NCBI GenBank assembly: GCA_026991755.1
Contig: JALXAX010000182.1
Span: 490-38,038 of the forward strand
Source: Thiotrichaceae bacterium
GTDB lineage: Bacteria; Pseudomonadota; Gammaproteobacteria; Thiotrichales; Thiotrichaceae
Reading direction: 5' to 3'
DNA length: 37,549 bases
This document shows positions 25,059-33,539 of this stretch, one piece after another (position 1 is the first letter of the stretch; every line of letters begins with the position of its first letter). The notes beneath the pieces were generated by a model. That model had not been told where the DNA came from. It saw nothing but the letters and a program-made list of their open reading frames with translations, and made no database searches. The position numbers and the translations under genes were made by a program.

Positions 25059-25553
25059 ATGAAAATTCAAACAATCGCATTCGCAGCATTAGTAGCACTT
25101 TCTGGAACAGCTTCTGCAGACTGGTTCGACGGCATGAACAACGGCGCAGGAAATGGTCAAGCAACAGGTAACGGTCAAGCTTGGACTACTGGAAACACTA
25201 AAGGTGACGGAAACGGCGCTGGAAAAGTAAACGGATGGGGAGCTGGTAAAGGCGACGCAGACGGTGAAGTAGACTTCTCTATCACTTTCAAAGGTAAGGG
25301 TCGTACTAACATGGATACTAAAATGGCTGCTGACGGTCAAGGCAATGTAACTGGAAACGGTCTTGCTGATTGGACTGGCGCTGGTAACGGAGCGGGTAAC
25401 ACAGCTGCAAACGCTACAGGTTCTAACACAACTAACGGTGCTGGAACATTCCCAGGAAACAACAACAACGCTCCTGTATACATGCCTGCTCCTCAGATGC
25501 AGCGTCCAGCAGCAGTTGCTCCTACAGCAGCAGTTAAAGCTGAAACTAAGTAA
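25059..25553 (+). CDS. Gly/Asn-rich exported protein, sulfur-globule-protein-like
   Basis: 164 aa. Signal peptide MKIQTIAFAALVALSGTASA, cleavage likely before DWFDG. The mature protein is dominated by Gly, Asn, Ala and Thr in short GN/GA-containing repeats (NGAGNGQATGNGQ, KGDGNGAGKVNGWGAGKGDA, GAGNGAGNT). A segment DGEVDFSITFKGKGR is the kind found in sulfur-globule envelope proteins of sulfur bacteria, and the Pro/Ala-rich tail is PVYMPAPQMQRP. No cysteines. Codon use is strongly restricted (GGT, AAC, GCT, GTA), which together with the promoter, the AGGAG site and the terminator points to high expression. The sulfur-globule role is a composition-based guess; a cell-surface or matrix protein is the alternative. 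Confidence 0.7.
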   Translation: MKIQTIAFAALVALSGTASADWFDGMNNGAGNGQATGNGQAWTTGNTKGDGNGAGKVNGWGAGKGDADGEVDFSITFKGKGRTNMDTKMAADGQGNVTGNGLADWTGAGNGAGNTAANATGSNTTNGAGTFPGNNNNAPVYMPAPQMQRPAAVAPTAAVKAETK

Positions 25554-25572
25554 GATTTATCTTATTAGTTAA

Positions 25573-25638
25573 CTACCTCTTATAACAATAAAAATAGAGA
25601 GGTAGCATCAAAAAGGCCAGCATTATGCTGGCCTTTTT
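25573..25638 (+). terminator. Two consecutive hairpins, the second a strong rho-independent terminator
   Basis: First hairpin CTACCTCT (25573-25580) / AGAGGTAG (25598-25605). Second AAAGGCCAGCA (25612-25622) / TGCTGGCCTTT (25626-25636) with a 3-nt loop and a T run. It ends the Gly/Asn-rich gene; the first hairpin may protect the mRNA 3' end. Confidence 0.88.
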
Positions 25639-26100
25639 GTGTTTAAAATAAGTTGATATAAATAATCTGTGGGTAGTTTAGTCGGCTATTGCCTGACGAA
25701 TGAAGTATATAATGAGCGGTGAGAGTAAACCTAAATTCCTCAGTTAACCGCTTATGATTCTTATTAAGATGTTGATATTAATTAGCATTATAGTATTTTC
25801 GGTCTTCACTTTAAGAGTGAAGGCGCTACAATATGTAGAGCAACCCTATTTAACCTGATTAGCTATATGAAAAAACTCATTAAGGATCAACCATTAATTC
25901 CTTTTTTCATTACGCTACTCAGGCTAAAAGAATCACTCTACATATCGTCTAACTGAGGATTTTAGAGTAAAGCGATTTAACCTCCTCTTTGAAAAGGTGG
26001 TTTTAACCAGCTAAAAGGGTATCTCTATTAATTCTGGTCGGAGTTGCTGTGACTTAGCTGAGCTTTAGTAAAGCTTAGAAGCTACAGCAGATAGAATTTG
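25639..26100. other. Intergenic region, 462 bp, no supported gene
   Basis: Contains a 7-bp hairpin CTTCACT/AGTGAAG (25804-25810/25816-25822), a 10-bp inverted repeat ATATGTAGAG (25831-25840) / CTCTACATAT (25936-25945), and AGCTTT-AGT-AAAGCT near 26060-26074 just beyond the glycosyltransferase stop. Two tiny frames (25754-25858, 34 aa; 25867-25956, 29 aa) lack ribosome-binding sites. It could be an RNA gene or a decayed repeat; I cannot decide. Confidence 0.4.
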
Positions 26101-27150
26101 TTAAATTAAAGCTAACCACTCTTTAGCTATAGCCTGTGGACTTAAATGTTCAACAGAGCTGCGGGCATTCTGCTTGAAGGTTGTATGTAATTCTTTATCA
26201 GCATGTAATCGGTCAATAGCTTCGGTAAGAGCAGGCACGTTTTCAGCTTCAACCAATAAACCGTTTTCTTCATGGTTTATAATCTCGTTAGGCCCTGTTT
26301 CGCAATCATAAGAAACACACGGACATTCGCATGCCAATGCTTCAATCAAAATATTCGGAAAGCCTTCGTGTCTGCTGGATAAAACAAAGAACTCTGCTTT
26401 AGCATAATAAGCAAAGGGATTATCAACATTGCCTTTTAGAATGACTTTGTCTGTTAAGCCATGTTGATCAATTAAAGCCTGAAGTTCAGTACGATCATCA
26501 CCCTCACCACAGATTAACAAATCAACTTCATTTTTTGCTTGGCTGGCGGCAAAGGCTTTAATAAGAAAATCAAAACCTTTTTGTGGTGCAAGTCGTCCAA
26601 CAGATAGCAAAAAAGGTCGGGTTTCTTCAATAGGGTCGCTTGATTTACTAATGGCATTGCTAGCATCAACCGAGTTATAGATCGTAGTGGTGTTGGTAAA
26701 GCCAAATTGCTCAATTAGTTTTTGCTCAATTGCTTTTGCACAAGCCACGATTTTCTTGGCTTTTGGATATATTAAAGGGTAAAAAGGCCGATAGATTTGG
26801 GGCAAAGATTTGGGGTTGTCATGTACCGAAACGATGGTTTCTCTATTAGCTAAAACGCTAGGAAAACCAGGTCCTTCCATAAAGGTAAAAATGCCATCAA
26901 ACTGATGTTCTTTATAGAGTTTTCTTAGCTTGAATGCACGTTCCAGAATAATGAATACTTTTCCTAATTTAGAAGGTCTAGGAAGAACATTTAAGTTAAT
27001 TAAATTGCCGCCGTGGGGGTAACCTACATCAGCACCATCAAAGACGATAACGGAAACATCATGCTCATCTTGCATGGCAAGTGACAAGTTTGAAACAGCA
27101 CGTTCTGCACCACCACTTTTCATGTGGCCTATAAGAAAAGCAATTTTCAT
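26101..27150 (-). CDS. Glycosyltransferase family 4
   Basis: 349 aa, GT-B fold. N-terminal acceptor domain starts with IAFLIGHMKSGGAERAVSNL, typical of GT4. The donor domain has LLSVGRLAPQKGFDFLIKAF (Arg186, Lys191) and the EX7E motif HEGFPNILIEAL (Glu262, Glu270), with GNVDNPFAYYAKAEFFVLSS before it. Expected to add a sugar from a nucleotide donor to a polysaccharide or lipid-linked glycan at the inner face of the membrane; the substrate is unknown. It stands alone, without other glycan genes nearby, and has no obvious ribosome-binding site at the ATG. Confidence 0.92.
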   Translation of the reverse strand: MKIAFLIGHMKSGGAERAVSNLSLAMQDEHDVSVIVFDGADVGYPHGGNLINLNVLPRPSKLGKVFIILERAFKLRKLYKEHQFDGIFTFMEGPGFPSVLANRETIVSVHDNPKSLPQIYRPFYPLIYPKAKKIVACAKAIEQKLIEQFGFTNTTTIYNSVDASNAISKSSDPIEETRPFLLSVGRLAPQKGFDFLIKAFAASQAKNEVDLLICGEGDDRTELQALIDQHGLTDKVILKGNVDNPFAYYAKAEFFVLSSRHEGFPNILIEALACECPCVSYDCETGPNEIINHEENGLLVEAENVPALTEAIDRLHADKELHTTFKQNARSSVEHLSPQAIAKEWLALI

Positions 27151-27480
27151 AAAGTTTTTATCAAAAATAGAAAAGGGGGATTTACTTATTTATAACCCCA
27201 AAAGTCAAACCTCAATATTTAAACGGTATTCTTTAGAGGGATAGGGTCGAAAATATAGCAGATTGTTAGTTATGTAGTAAGAGGTGGTTAAAGAAAACTA
27301 CTGATAGCGTAATTTACCAATAATAGAATCGTCACTCATTCTCTTTAGCTATAAGTTCAGGCGAAGTCTCATAGTAAATGATCAGAAAGGTTAAAAAAGG
27401 GTTAAAAGTTTACATCACCCCTTGAAAAGAAATTTGTTACCACTAAGCTCCTATCACAATAGAAAAATAACACGCATAAA
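27151..27480. other. Divergent intergenic region upstream of the MoxR operon
   Basis: 330 bp, A/T-rich, between the divergent glycosyltransferase and MoxR genes. It should contain both promoters. I see no RNA gene, terminator or convincing operator; the family-A element follows immediately. Confidence 0.4.
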
Positions 27481-27642
27481 CCTGAATCCGTCACTTCACT
27501 ACGGTATAGGGCATAAGAATATTGATTTATAACGGGTTTAAAAATTCCCCGCTTATCGAAGGGTGAAGCTAAGGTTTTTTATAAATCAATGCTAAACCAA
27601 TCTCTTAACCCTATTATTCGTATTGAACGTAACGGATTCAGG
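27481..27642. mobile_element. MITE-like palindromic element, family A, copy 2
   Basis: 162-bp element whose sequence is the reverse complement of copy 1 at 156-320, with scattered differences. Ends CCTGAATCCGTCACTTCA (left) and the inverse of CCTGAATCCGTTACGTTCA (right). TAAA flanks both sides (27477-27480, 27643-27646), consistent with a short A/T target duplication. Shared inner segments include GAAGGGTGAAGCTAAG and GCTAAACCAATCTCTTA. It ends 25 bp before the MoxR start codon. Confidence 0.85.
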
Positions 27643-27667
27643 TAAAACAAATAACAAGGTAGATGAC

Positions 27668-28666
27668 ATGGCAGACATTGAGAACACTTCAAATGATAAA
27701 AGTAACCATCAGGCTTTCCTAGCCATTCGAGAGCATCTTCAGCAGCGCATTATTGGCCAGCAAGTATTGGTTGACCGTTTGTTGATAGCGCTATTAGCCG
27801 ATGGACATTTGCTAGTAGAAGGTGCACCAGGATTGGCGAAAACGACGGCTATTAAAGAATTGGCAGCGGTGTTAGAAGGTGATTTCCATCGTCTACAGTT
27901 TACTCCCGATTTATTACCAGGTGATTTGACGGGAACCGATGTATATCGCCCAGAAACAGGTGACTTTGTATTCCAGCAGGGGCCATTATTTCATAACCTT
28001 ATTCTGGCAGATGAGATTAACCGTGCGCCAGCTAAAGTCCAATCTGCTTTATTAGAAGCGATGGGCGAACATCAAATTACCGTTGGTAAAACGACTTACT
28101 CACTACCTCGACCGTTTTTAGTCATGGCGACTCAAAACCCCATTGAGCAAGAAGGCACGTATCCGTTACCTGAAGCGCAATTAGATCGTTTCTTAATGCA
28201 TGTGATGATCGACTACCCATCCGCTGAAAACGAAAACGCTATTTTAGAATTGGCACGCCAGCAAGCTAGTGAACAATATAAGCCGGTTGATAGCACTCAG
28301 GCACAGTTGAGTAATGAGCAAGTCAAACAAGCCCAACAAGAAATATTAGCGATTCACATGGCAGCTCCTGTTCAAGAATATTTAGTACAACTGGTACTAG
28401 CTAGCCGTGATCCATCCCCCTATAGCCAACAGCTCGCTCGTTGGATTAGCTATGGCGGTAGCCCTCGTGCGACGATTGCGTTAGACCGTTGTTCTCGTGC
28501 ACATGCATGGTTGAATGGTCGTGATTATGTATCGCCTGAAGATGTTCAAGCCGTTGCGCATGAAGTGTTACGTCATCGAGTTTTGCTGTCTTATGAAGCC
28601 GAAGCAGATGGCGTAACGACTGATCATATTATTGATGAGCTTATTAAGAACATACCTGTAGGTTAG
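27668..28666 (+). CDS. moxR: MoxR-family AAA+ ATPase
   Basis: 332 aa from the ATG at 27668, preceded by AAGGT. An upstream in-frame TTG at 27623 is rejected because its first codons are the end of the family-A element. Walker A EGAPGLAKTT (51-60), Walker B LILADEINRA (111-120), sensor-1 MATQNPIEQEGTYPLPEAQLDRF, and lid-domain YGGSPRA. MoxR ATPases act as chaperone-like partners of VWA proteins. First gene of the operon, with DUF58, DUF4381, two VWA genes and batD downstream. Confidence 0.95.
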   Translation: MADIENTSNDKSNHQAFLAIREHLQQRIIGQQVLVDRLLIALLADGHLLVEGAPGLAKTTAIKELAAVLEGDFHRLQFTPDLLPGDLTGTDVYRPETGDFVFQQGPLFHNLILADEINRAPAKVQSALLEAMGEHQITVGKTTYSLPRPFLVMATQNPIEQEGTYPLPEAQLDRFLMHVMIDYPSAENENAILELARQQASEQYKPVDSTQAQLSNEQVKQAQQEILAIHMAAPVQEYLVQLVLASRDPSPYSQQLARWISYGGSPRATIALDRCSRAHAWLNGRDYVSPEDVQAVAHEVLRHRVLLSYEAEADGVTTDHIIDELIKNIPVG

Positions 28667-28689
28667 GGTAGTTAGGGTAGAAGGGAAGA

Positions 28690-29793
28690 GTGAGCAGAAT
28701 GTTTAGCAGTCTCAAACAACAATTTGGACGAATAATAAAGACGACTGATTCCGAATCATCTTCGTTGTCTCATACGGTGCGTCCAACACAAAAGCAAAGC
28801 TATGCCGATGCTCAAGTCCAAGCTCAAACCAGCAACGGCACATCCGTAAGTGTGGATGATCTGATTGCCATGCAGCGCTATGTACGCAAAATAGACTTAT
28901 CAAAACGCTCACCTGCTTTGGCGTCAACGACAGGTAATCACTTCTCGCGCTTTCGCGGTAGGGGCATGGATTATCAAGAGTCACGAGTTTACCAAGCGGG
29001 TGATGATATTCGTAGTATGGACTGGCGAGTGACTGCACGTGCAGGAAAACCCCATACCAAGCTCTATCAAGAAGAACGAGAACGACCTGTTGTGTTGCTG
29101 GTCGACTTTAGCCCGAGTATGTTTTTTGGTTCAGTTAAGTCACTTAAGTCTGTGGTGGCTGCACAAGTCTCGGCCTTGCTAGGTTGGGCTACTGCAAAAA
29201 AAGGGGATCGTGTGGGGGCATTGCTTATCAATGGTGATCATAAAGAAATAGCTCCTAAAATGGGTAAACGTGGCGTGCTTAATCTGATTCGAGAGTTGGT
29301 TAAATTTTCTGATCCAAAAACAGGTTTAAGCACCCTCAAAAAAAGCAGTCACCTTAATGACGAACTACAACGCTTAAGAAGAATTGCTAGACCAGGCTCG
29401 TTAGTGTTTTTAATCAGTGATTTCTACACCATCAATGAAGAGACACAACGTCACTTATTACGCTTGCGTCAACATAATGATGTAGTAGCCATCCAAGTAG
29501 TTGACCCATTAGAACAATCAGCCCCACCTGCGGGGCGTTATAGCGTCACCAATGGAGATGAAGAAGGAGTGCTAGATATGCGGTCTCATAAAGACCAGCA
29601 GCACTACAATGCATTTTTTAGTCAGCACCATCGCAAGCTCAAAGAAGCGATGCGTAAAAACAAAATCCCATTATTAACGATCTCGACAGCAGATGGTGTT
29701 GCGCTACGTTTACAAGGTTATTTTGGTGGAGTGAAGAGACAATCGGTTACGGCTAGTAAACGTCAAACCAGTAAAAATGAGGAGGCTGCATAA
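28690..29793 (+). CDS. DUF58 protein (VWA-like)
   Basis: 367 aa from GTG 28690, or 364 aa from ATG 28699; AAGGG lies 4 nt before the GTG, so the choice is open. DUF58 core: SRFRGRGMDYQESRVYQAGDDIRSMDWRVTARAGKPHTKLYQEE followed by the VWA-like strand VVLLVDFSPSMFFG (a degenerate MIDAS, DFSPS) and LVFLISDFYTI. No signal peptide or membrane segment. DUF58 genes almost always accompany moxR. The C-terminus is basic and Gln/Lys-rich. Confidence 0.92.
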   Translation: MSRMFSSLKQQFGRIIKTTDSESSSLSHTVRPTQKQSYADAQVQAQTSNGTSVSVDDLIAMQRYVRKIDLSKRSPALASTTGNHFSRFRGRGMDYQESRVYQAGDDIRSMDWRVTARAGKPHTKLYQEERERPVVLLVDFSPSMFFGSVKSLKSVVAAQVSALLGWATAKKGDRVGALLINGDHKEIAPKMGKRGVLNLIRELVKFSDPKTGLSTLKKSSHLNDELQRLRRIARPGSLVFLISDFYTINEETQRHLLRLRQHNDVVAIQVVDPLEQSAPPAGRYSVTNGDEEGVLDMRSHKDQQHYNAFFSQHHRKLKEAMRKNKIPLLTISTADGVALRLQGYFGGVKRQSVTASKRQTSKNEEAA

Positions 29794-30380
29794 TGGCAAA
29801 CCCTCAAGTGCAAACACCTCAGCACCCGCAAGAAATACAGCTAGCGGATATTCACATTCCTGCAAAACCTTCTGCTTGGCCGCCTGCTTATGGGTGGTGG
29901 ATTTTATTGGCGCTGCTTTTAGCGTTAATTACAGTGATAAGCTTAAAAATAATTCGATACAAAAAATTAAAGAAACAGCAGAAACTAACCTTACAAATGT
30001 TGCATGTGCTGGAGAAAAAACTACAACAAAATGCAGCAACAGAAGTGTTAGCGGAGATTAATATTCTACTCAGACGATTAGCGTTAATGCACTACCCACG
30101 TAAAAAAATAGCCAGTTTAACGGGTAAAGAATGGCTTAATTTTCTGGATAAAAGCCTCGATAGCAGTGGCAAAGCGAAAGACTTTAGTCAGGGTGCTGGT
30201 CGTATTCTAGGGGATGCTCCTTATCTAGCAAAACTGCCTGATAATGCAGATATTAAAGGTTTAAGCAAAGTCATAAAAAAATGGGTAAAGAACATTTCAG
30301 TAAAAGAGTTAGCGCATCATTCGGTTAACTATTCAAGTAAGCGCTCAGTTAAACCTTCAAGCAAGAGGGCTAAAGCATGA
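29793..30380 (+). CDS. DUF4381 membrane protein
   Basis: 195 aa. N-terminal IHIPAKPSAWPPAYGWWILLALLLALITVISL: the conserved Pro/Trp-rich lead-in and one transmembrane helix typical of DUF4381. Then a basic cytoplasmic helix and a domain with LRRLALMHYPRKKIASLTGKEWLNFLDKS. Found between DUF58 and VWA genes in such operons; probably a membrane anchor or adaptor. Overlaps the DUF58 gene by 1 bp and the next gene by 4 bp. Confidence 0.9.
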   Translation: MANPQVQTPQHPQEIQLADIHIPAKPSAWPPAYGWWILLALLLALITVISLKIIRYKKLKKQQKLTLQMLHVLEKKLQQNAATEVLAEINILLRRLALMHYPRKKIASLTGKEWLNFLDKSLDSSGKAKDFSQGAGRILGDAPYLAKLPDNADIKGLSKVIKKWVKNISVKELAHHSVNYSSKRSVKPSSKRAKA

Positions 30381-31411
30381 ATATAGAATTTGCTTTGCCT
30401 TGGGTTTTTTGGCTATTACCGTTGCCTATGCTAGCGGCACTCTTGCTCCCTCGCGCAGTGGTTTCATCTTCAGGTGCGTTAAGAATTCCTTTTTTTGAAG
30501 CCATGAAAGCCAGTATGGCTAAACAACAAAGCCATCGCTCTCTTTTCTGGTTAATACTGGCAGTTATCGCGTGGCTAGCATTAGTCACCTCTGCGGCAAG
30601 ACCACAGCTAATTGGCGATACGATTCGAATGCCAGTGAGTGGACGAAGCTTAATGATGGCGGTGGATATTTCAGGCTCCATGCAAGAGCAGGATATGTTT
30701 ATAAAAGGTCGTCCTGTCTCACGTCTTACGGCGGTTAAGCAAGTGGCGGGTGACTTTATAGAACATCGAGAAGGTGATTTGATGGGCTTAATTTTGTTTG
30801 GAACCAATGCCTATCTACAAGTGCCTTTAACGCAAGACCGAAAGACGGTAAAGCTGTTATTGGATGATGCCATATTGAGAATAGCAGGGCCAAAAACGGC
30901 TATTGGCGATGCGATTGGTTTAGCGGTAAAGCGTTTAAGAGAGCAACCCGAAAAAAACCGTGTGCTAGTTTTATTAACCGATGGCGCTAATACAGCGGGA
31001 ACCATCAAGCCACTTAAAGCAGCCGATTTAGCGGCACAAGAAGGAATTCGTATTTATATTATTGGTGTGGGTACTGATGGAGGGGTTATTAGAACACCTT
31101 TTGGTATGCAGCGCGTACGCGGTGGTGATTTAGATGAGCCATTGTTAAAAGACATTGCCAGTAAAACTTCGGGTGAGTATTTTCGAGCCAGAGATGTACA
31201 GAGCTTACAAAAAATCTATGCGCTATTAGACGAAATCGAACCTGCGTCTAAGGATGACATAACCTATCGCCCTGTGGATGAGCTATACCATTGGCCTTTA
31301 GCGCTTGCTCTGTTGTTAAGTGTTTGGATTGTCTTTGGAATAAATGGAGTGAGTGGGATTAGTCGCAGTACCCGCAACGGCCGCAAAAAGGGAGGGCAAA
31401 ACCATGTTTGA
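30377..31411 (+). CDS. batA: BatA-like von Willebrand factor A protein
   Basis: 344 aa. Two N-terminal transmembrane segments (about 8-27 and 54-72), a VWA domain with intact MIDAS (AVDISGSMQ, Asp97-Ser101; later LLTDGANTAG), and a C-terminal membrane helix near 305-325. The VWA domain lies between the membrane segments and probably faces the periplasm. A metal-dependent adhesion fold is expected to bind a partner protein remodelled or assembled with MoxR. Overlaps batB by 8 bp. Confidence 0.93.
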   Translation: MNIEFALPWVFWLLPLPMLAALLLPRAVVSSSGALRIPFFEAMKASMAKQQSHRSLFWLILAVIAWLALVTSAARPQLIGDTIRMPVSGRSLMMAVDISGSMQEQDMFIKGRPVSRLTAVKQVAGDFIEHREGDLMGLILFGTNAYLQVPLTQDRKTVKLLLDDAILRIAGPKTAIGDAIGLAVKRLREQPEKNRVLVLLTDGANTAGTIKPLKAADLAAQEGIRIYIIGVGTDGGVIRTPFGMQRVRGGDLDEPLLKDIASKTSGEYFRARDVQSLQKIYALLDEIEPASKDDITYRPVDELYHWPLALALLLSVWIVFGINGVSGISRSTRNGRKKGGQNHV

Positions 31412-33539
31412 ACAACTAGGTTCTGCGTTATCACAGTTTCATTTTTTACAGCCTGCTTGGTTGTTGGCTCTCATCCCTTTAGCTTTAATTTATTGGTTAG
31501 TAGTTCACAAAAAAACGGCACATAGCGACTGGGATAAAGTCATTGATGCACATTTATTACAGGTACTATTAGCCAAAAGTGAAACAAAAAAGGCAAAGTC
31601 ATTCTCTGCTTTGTTGATGTTAGCGTGGCTGATAGCTGTGTTGGCGCTAGCCAACCCCGTATGGGAGAAAAAGGCGATCCCTGTCTTTCAGACGAACACC
31701 GCTAGAGTTATCGTATTGGATTTATCACGCTCAATGAATATCGCCGATATAAAACCTTCTCGATTGGAACGTGCTAAGTTCAAAATTAAAGATATTTTGG
31801 CTAGACAGGAAGAAGGTCAAACAGGGCTTGTGGTGTTTGCAGGAGATGCTTTTATCGTCACGCCGCTGACACGAGATGCAGATACCATTAACTCGTTGTT
31901 AGCTGCACTAAAAACAGAGATTATGCCAGTACAAGGTAGTCGAGTTGATTTAGGATTACTCAAAGCTAAAGAGTTATTACAGCAAGCAGGTGTTGCAAAG
32001 GGTCAAGTTTTATTAATAGCGGATGGCGCACGTAAAGCAACGTCATTATTGGCTGTAGAAGCATTACGTGATAAGGGTCACAGGGTTTCTGTTTTGGGTG
32101 TTGGTACCCAACAGGGTGGGCCGATTCCTAATGTACGAGGGCGTGATTCGAAGCCCATTATTGTGCCTTTACAGAAGAAACTATTACAGCAAATTGCTGA
32201 GCAGGGTGGTGGTCAATATCGTGATTTGAGTACAAGTAGTGCGGATATTGATCACTTGCTTGCCTCCCTCTCAACAGCTTCTTCGCAGGGAGCTAATAAG
32301 GTAGAAAGTATTGATAATTCGAGTAATGACTGGCAAGCACAAGGACCATTATTGGTTTTGTTGTTATTACCCTTAGCGGCAATAGCTTTTAGAAAAGGCT
32401 GGTTATTAACGGTGGGCTTGATAGTGATAACGCTTGGTCAACCTCAACCTGTAATGGCTTCAGCGTGGGATAGTTTGTGGAAACGGCAAGATCAATTAGC
32501 CGACCAAGCATTACAAGCAGGAGATTATGAACAGGCCGAAGTTTTGGCAGAAGACCCGTTAAGACGAGGCAGTGCTGCCTTTAAAAAAGGTGACTATGAA
32601 AAAGCGCTGAGTGATTTTAGTGAAGCGCAAGGCGTTGATGCGGCTTATAACAAGGGTAATGCATTGGCTAAATTGAAAAAATATGAGGATGCGATCAAAG
32701 CTTATGATGAAGCGTTGAAACAGCAACCTGATATGCAAGATGCGACTAACAATAGAGCAATGATTCAGGCACTTTTAGATAAGAAAAAAGAGCAAGAAAA
32801 GCAGCAACAGCAGTCAAAGCCTGAAGATAAGAATAAAAATAAAGAGCAGGATAAGAAAAAAGATCAAAATAAGGACCAGCAACAAGATCAAAACCAGCAG
32901 GACGCGAAAGAAAACTCACAGCAAGGTGGTGATAAAAAGGATCAGGAGCAACAAGAGCAAGGAAAGCAAGGTCAAGAAAAACAAGACCAGAAAAATAAAG
33001 AAGGTAATAATAAAGAAGGCGAAGAAGGAAAAAAAGATTCTGAGCAATCATCGGAAGAAAACCAGTTTGCGAAAGCTAACGAAGAGAAGGATAAAGAGCG
33101 AGCAAAGAAAGGAGAGGAAAAGGAAGCAGAAAAAGCTAAACAACTAGAAGAGTTGGCAAAACAAGCGGATGAAAATCAGAATAAAAAGGCAGAAGAAGAT
33201 GGGGGTAAGGATAAGACAGCAAGCGCTGAGCAAGTAGGAAAAAAAGAAGGAGAGCAGAGTAAAGATAAAGATAATGATAAAGAGGCGAAAGAGGACGAAG
33301 CCAAAGTAATAGCTGAACAACAGCAAGGTGATAAAAAAGATGCTGAAGCGAGTCAGGAGCAAGAAAAAGCAGAACATCAAGCAATGGCTGAAGCACTAAG
33401 TAAAGAAGAAAAAATTGCCGCAGAGCAATGGCTACGTCGTATTGAAGATGACCCCGGTGAATTATTGAAACGTAAGTTTAGATACCAATATAAGCGCCGT
33501 AGGCAGTCAGCGGGTTCAGGAGATTCTCAACCATGGTAA
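31404..33539 (+). CDS. batB: BatB/BatC-like VWA-TPR protein with long K/E/Q-rich tail
   Basis: 711 aa from the ATG at 31404, which has GGGAGGG upstream; the longer open frame is rejected. Two transmembrane segments, VWA domain with MIDAS DLSRS (106-110), further membrane segments near 315-350, then TPR repeats (SAAFKKGDYEKALSDFSEAQ, AYNKGNALAKLKKYEDAIKAYDEALKQQPDM). Residues ~460-665 are almost only Lys, Glu, Gln, Asp and Asn, predicted as a charged coil or disordered linker. A short ordered C-terminus (AAEQWLRRIEDDPGELLKRKFRYQYKRR) is typical of these proteins. The fusion combines Bacteroides-type BatB and BatC. Confidence 0.92.
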   Translation: MFEQLGSALSQFHFLQPAWLLALIPLALIYWLVVHKKTAHSDWDKVIDAHLLQVLLAKSETKKAKSFSALLMLAWLIAVLALANPVWEKKAIPVFQTNTARVIVLDLSRSMNIADIKPSRLERAKFKIKDILARQEEGQTGLVVFAGDAFIVTPLTRDADTINSLLAALKTEIMPVQGSRVDLGLLKAKELLQQAGVAKGQVLLIADGARKATSLLAVEALRDKGHRVSVLGVGTQQGGPIPNVRGRDSKPIIVPLQKKLLQQIAEQGGGQYRDLSTSSADIDHLLASLSTASSQGANKVESIDNSSNDWQAQGPLLVLLLLPLAAIAFRKGWLLTVGLIVITLGQPQPVMASAWDSLWKRQDQLADQALQAGDYEQAEVLAEDPLRRGSAAFKKGDYEKALSDFSEAQGVDAAYNKGNALAKLKKYEDAIKAYDEALKQQPDMQDATNNRAMIQALLDKKKEQEKQQQQSKPEDKNKNKEQDKKKDQNKDQQQDQNQQDAKENSQQGGDKKDQEQQEQGKQGQEKQDQKNKEGNNKEGEEGKKDSEQSSEENQFAKANEEKDKERAKKGEEKEAEKAKQLEELAKQADENQNKKAEEDGGKDKTASAEQVGKKEGEQSKDKDNDKEAKEDEAKVIAEQQQGDKKDAEASQEQEKAEHQAMAEALSKEEKIAAEQWLRRIEDDPGELLKRKFRYQYKRRRQSAGSGDSQPW

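Noticed and set aside
25089-25340. Antisense frame across the Gly/Asn-rich gene
   Set aside because: It follows from the restricted codon use of the real gene; Ser/Val/Thr-rich and without a start signal.
25754-25956. Two small frames (34 and 29 aa) with a hydrophobic or Met-Lys-Lys start
   Set aside because: No ribosome-binding site, no homology I recognise, and they overlap inverted repeats; chance frames in A/T-rich DNA are more likely.
27623-27667. TTG-initiated extension of MoxR
   Set aside because: The first codons are the terminal repeat of the family-A element; ATG 27668 has AAGGT upstream.
32746-33396. Several minus-strand and alternate-frame open frames over the batB tail
   Set aside because: They are shadows of the purine-rich K/E/Q tract; translations are Leu/Phe/Tyr-rich low complexity with no ribosome-binding sites.
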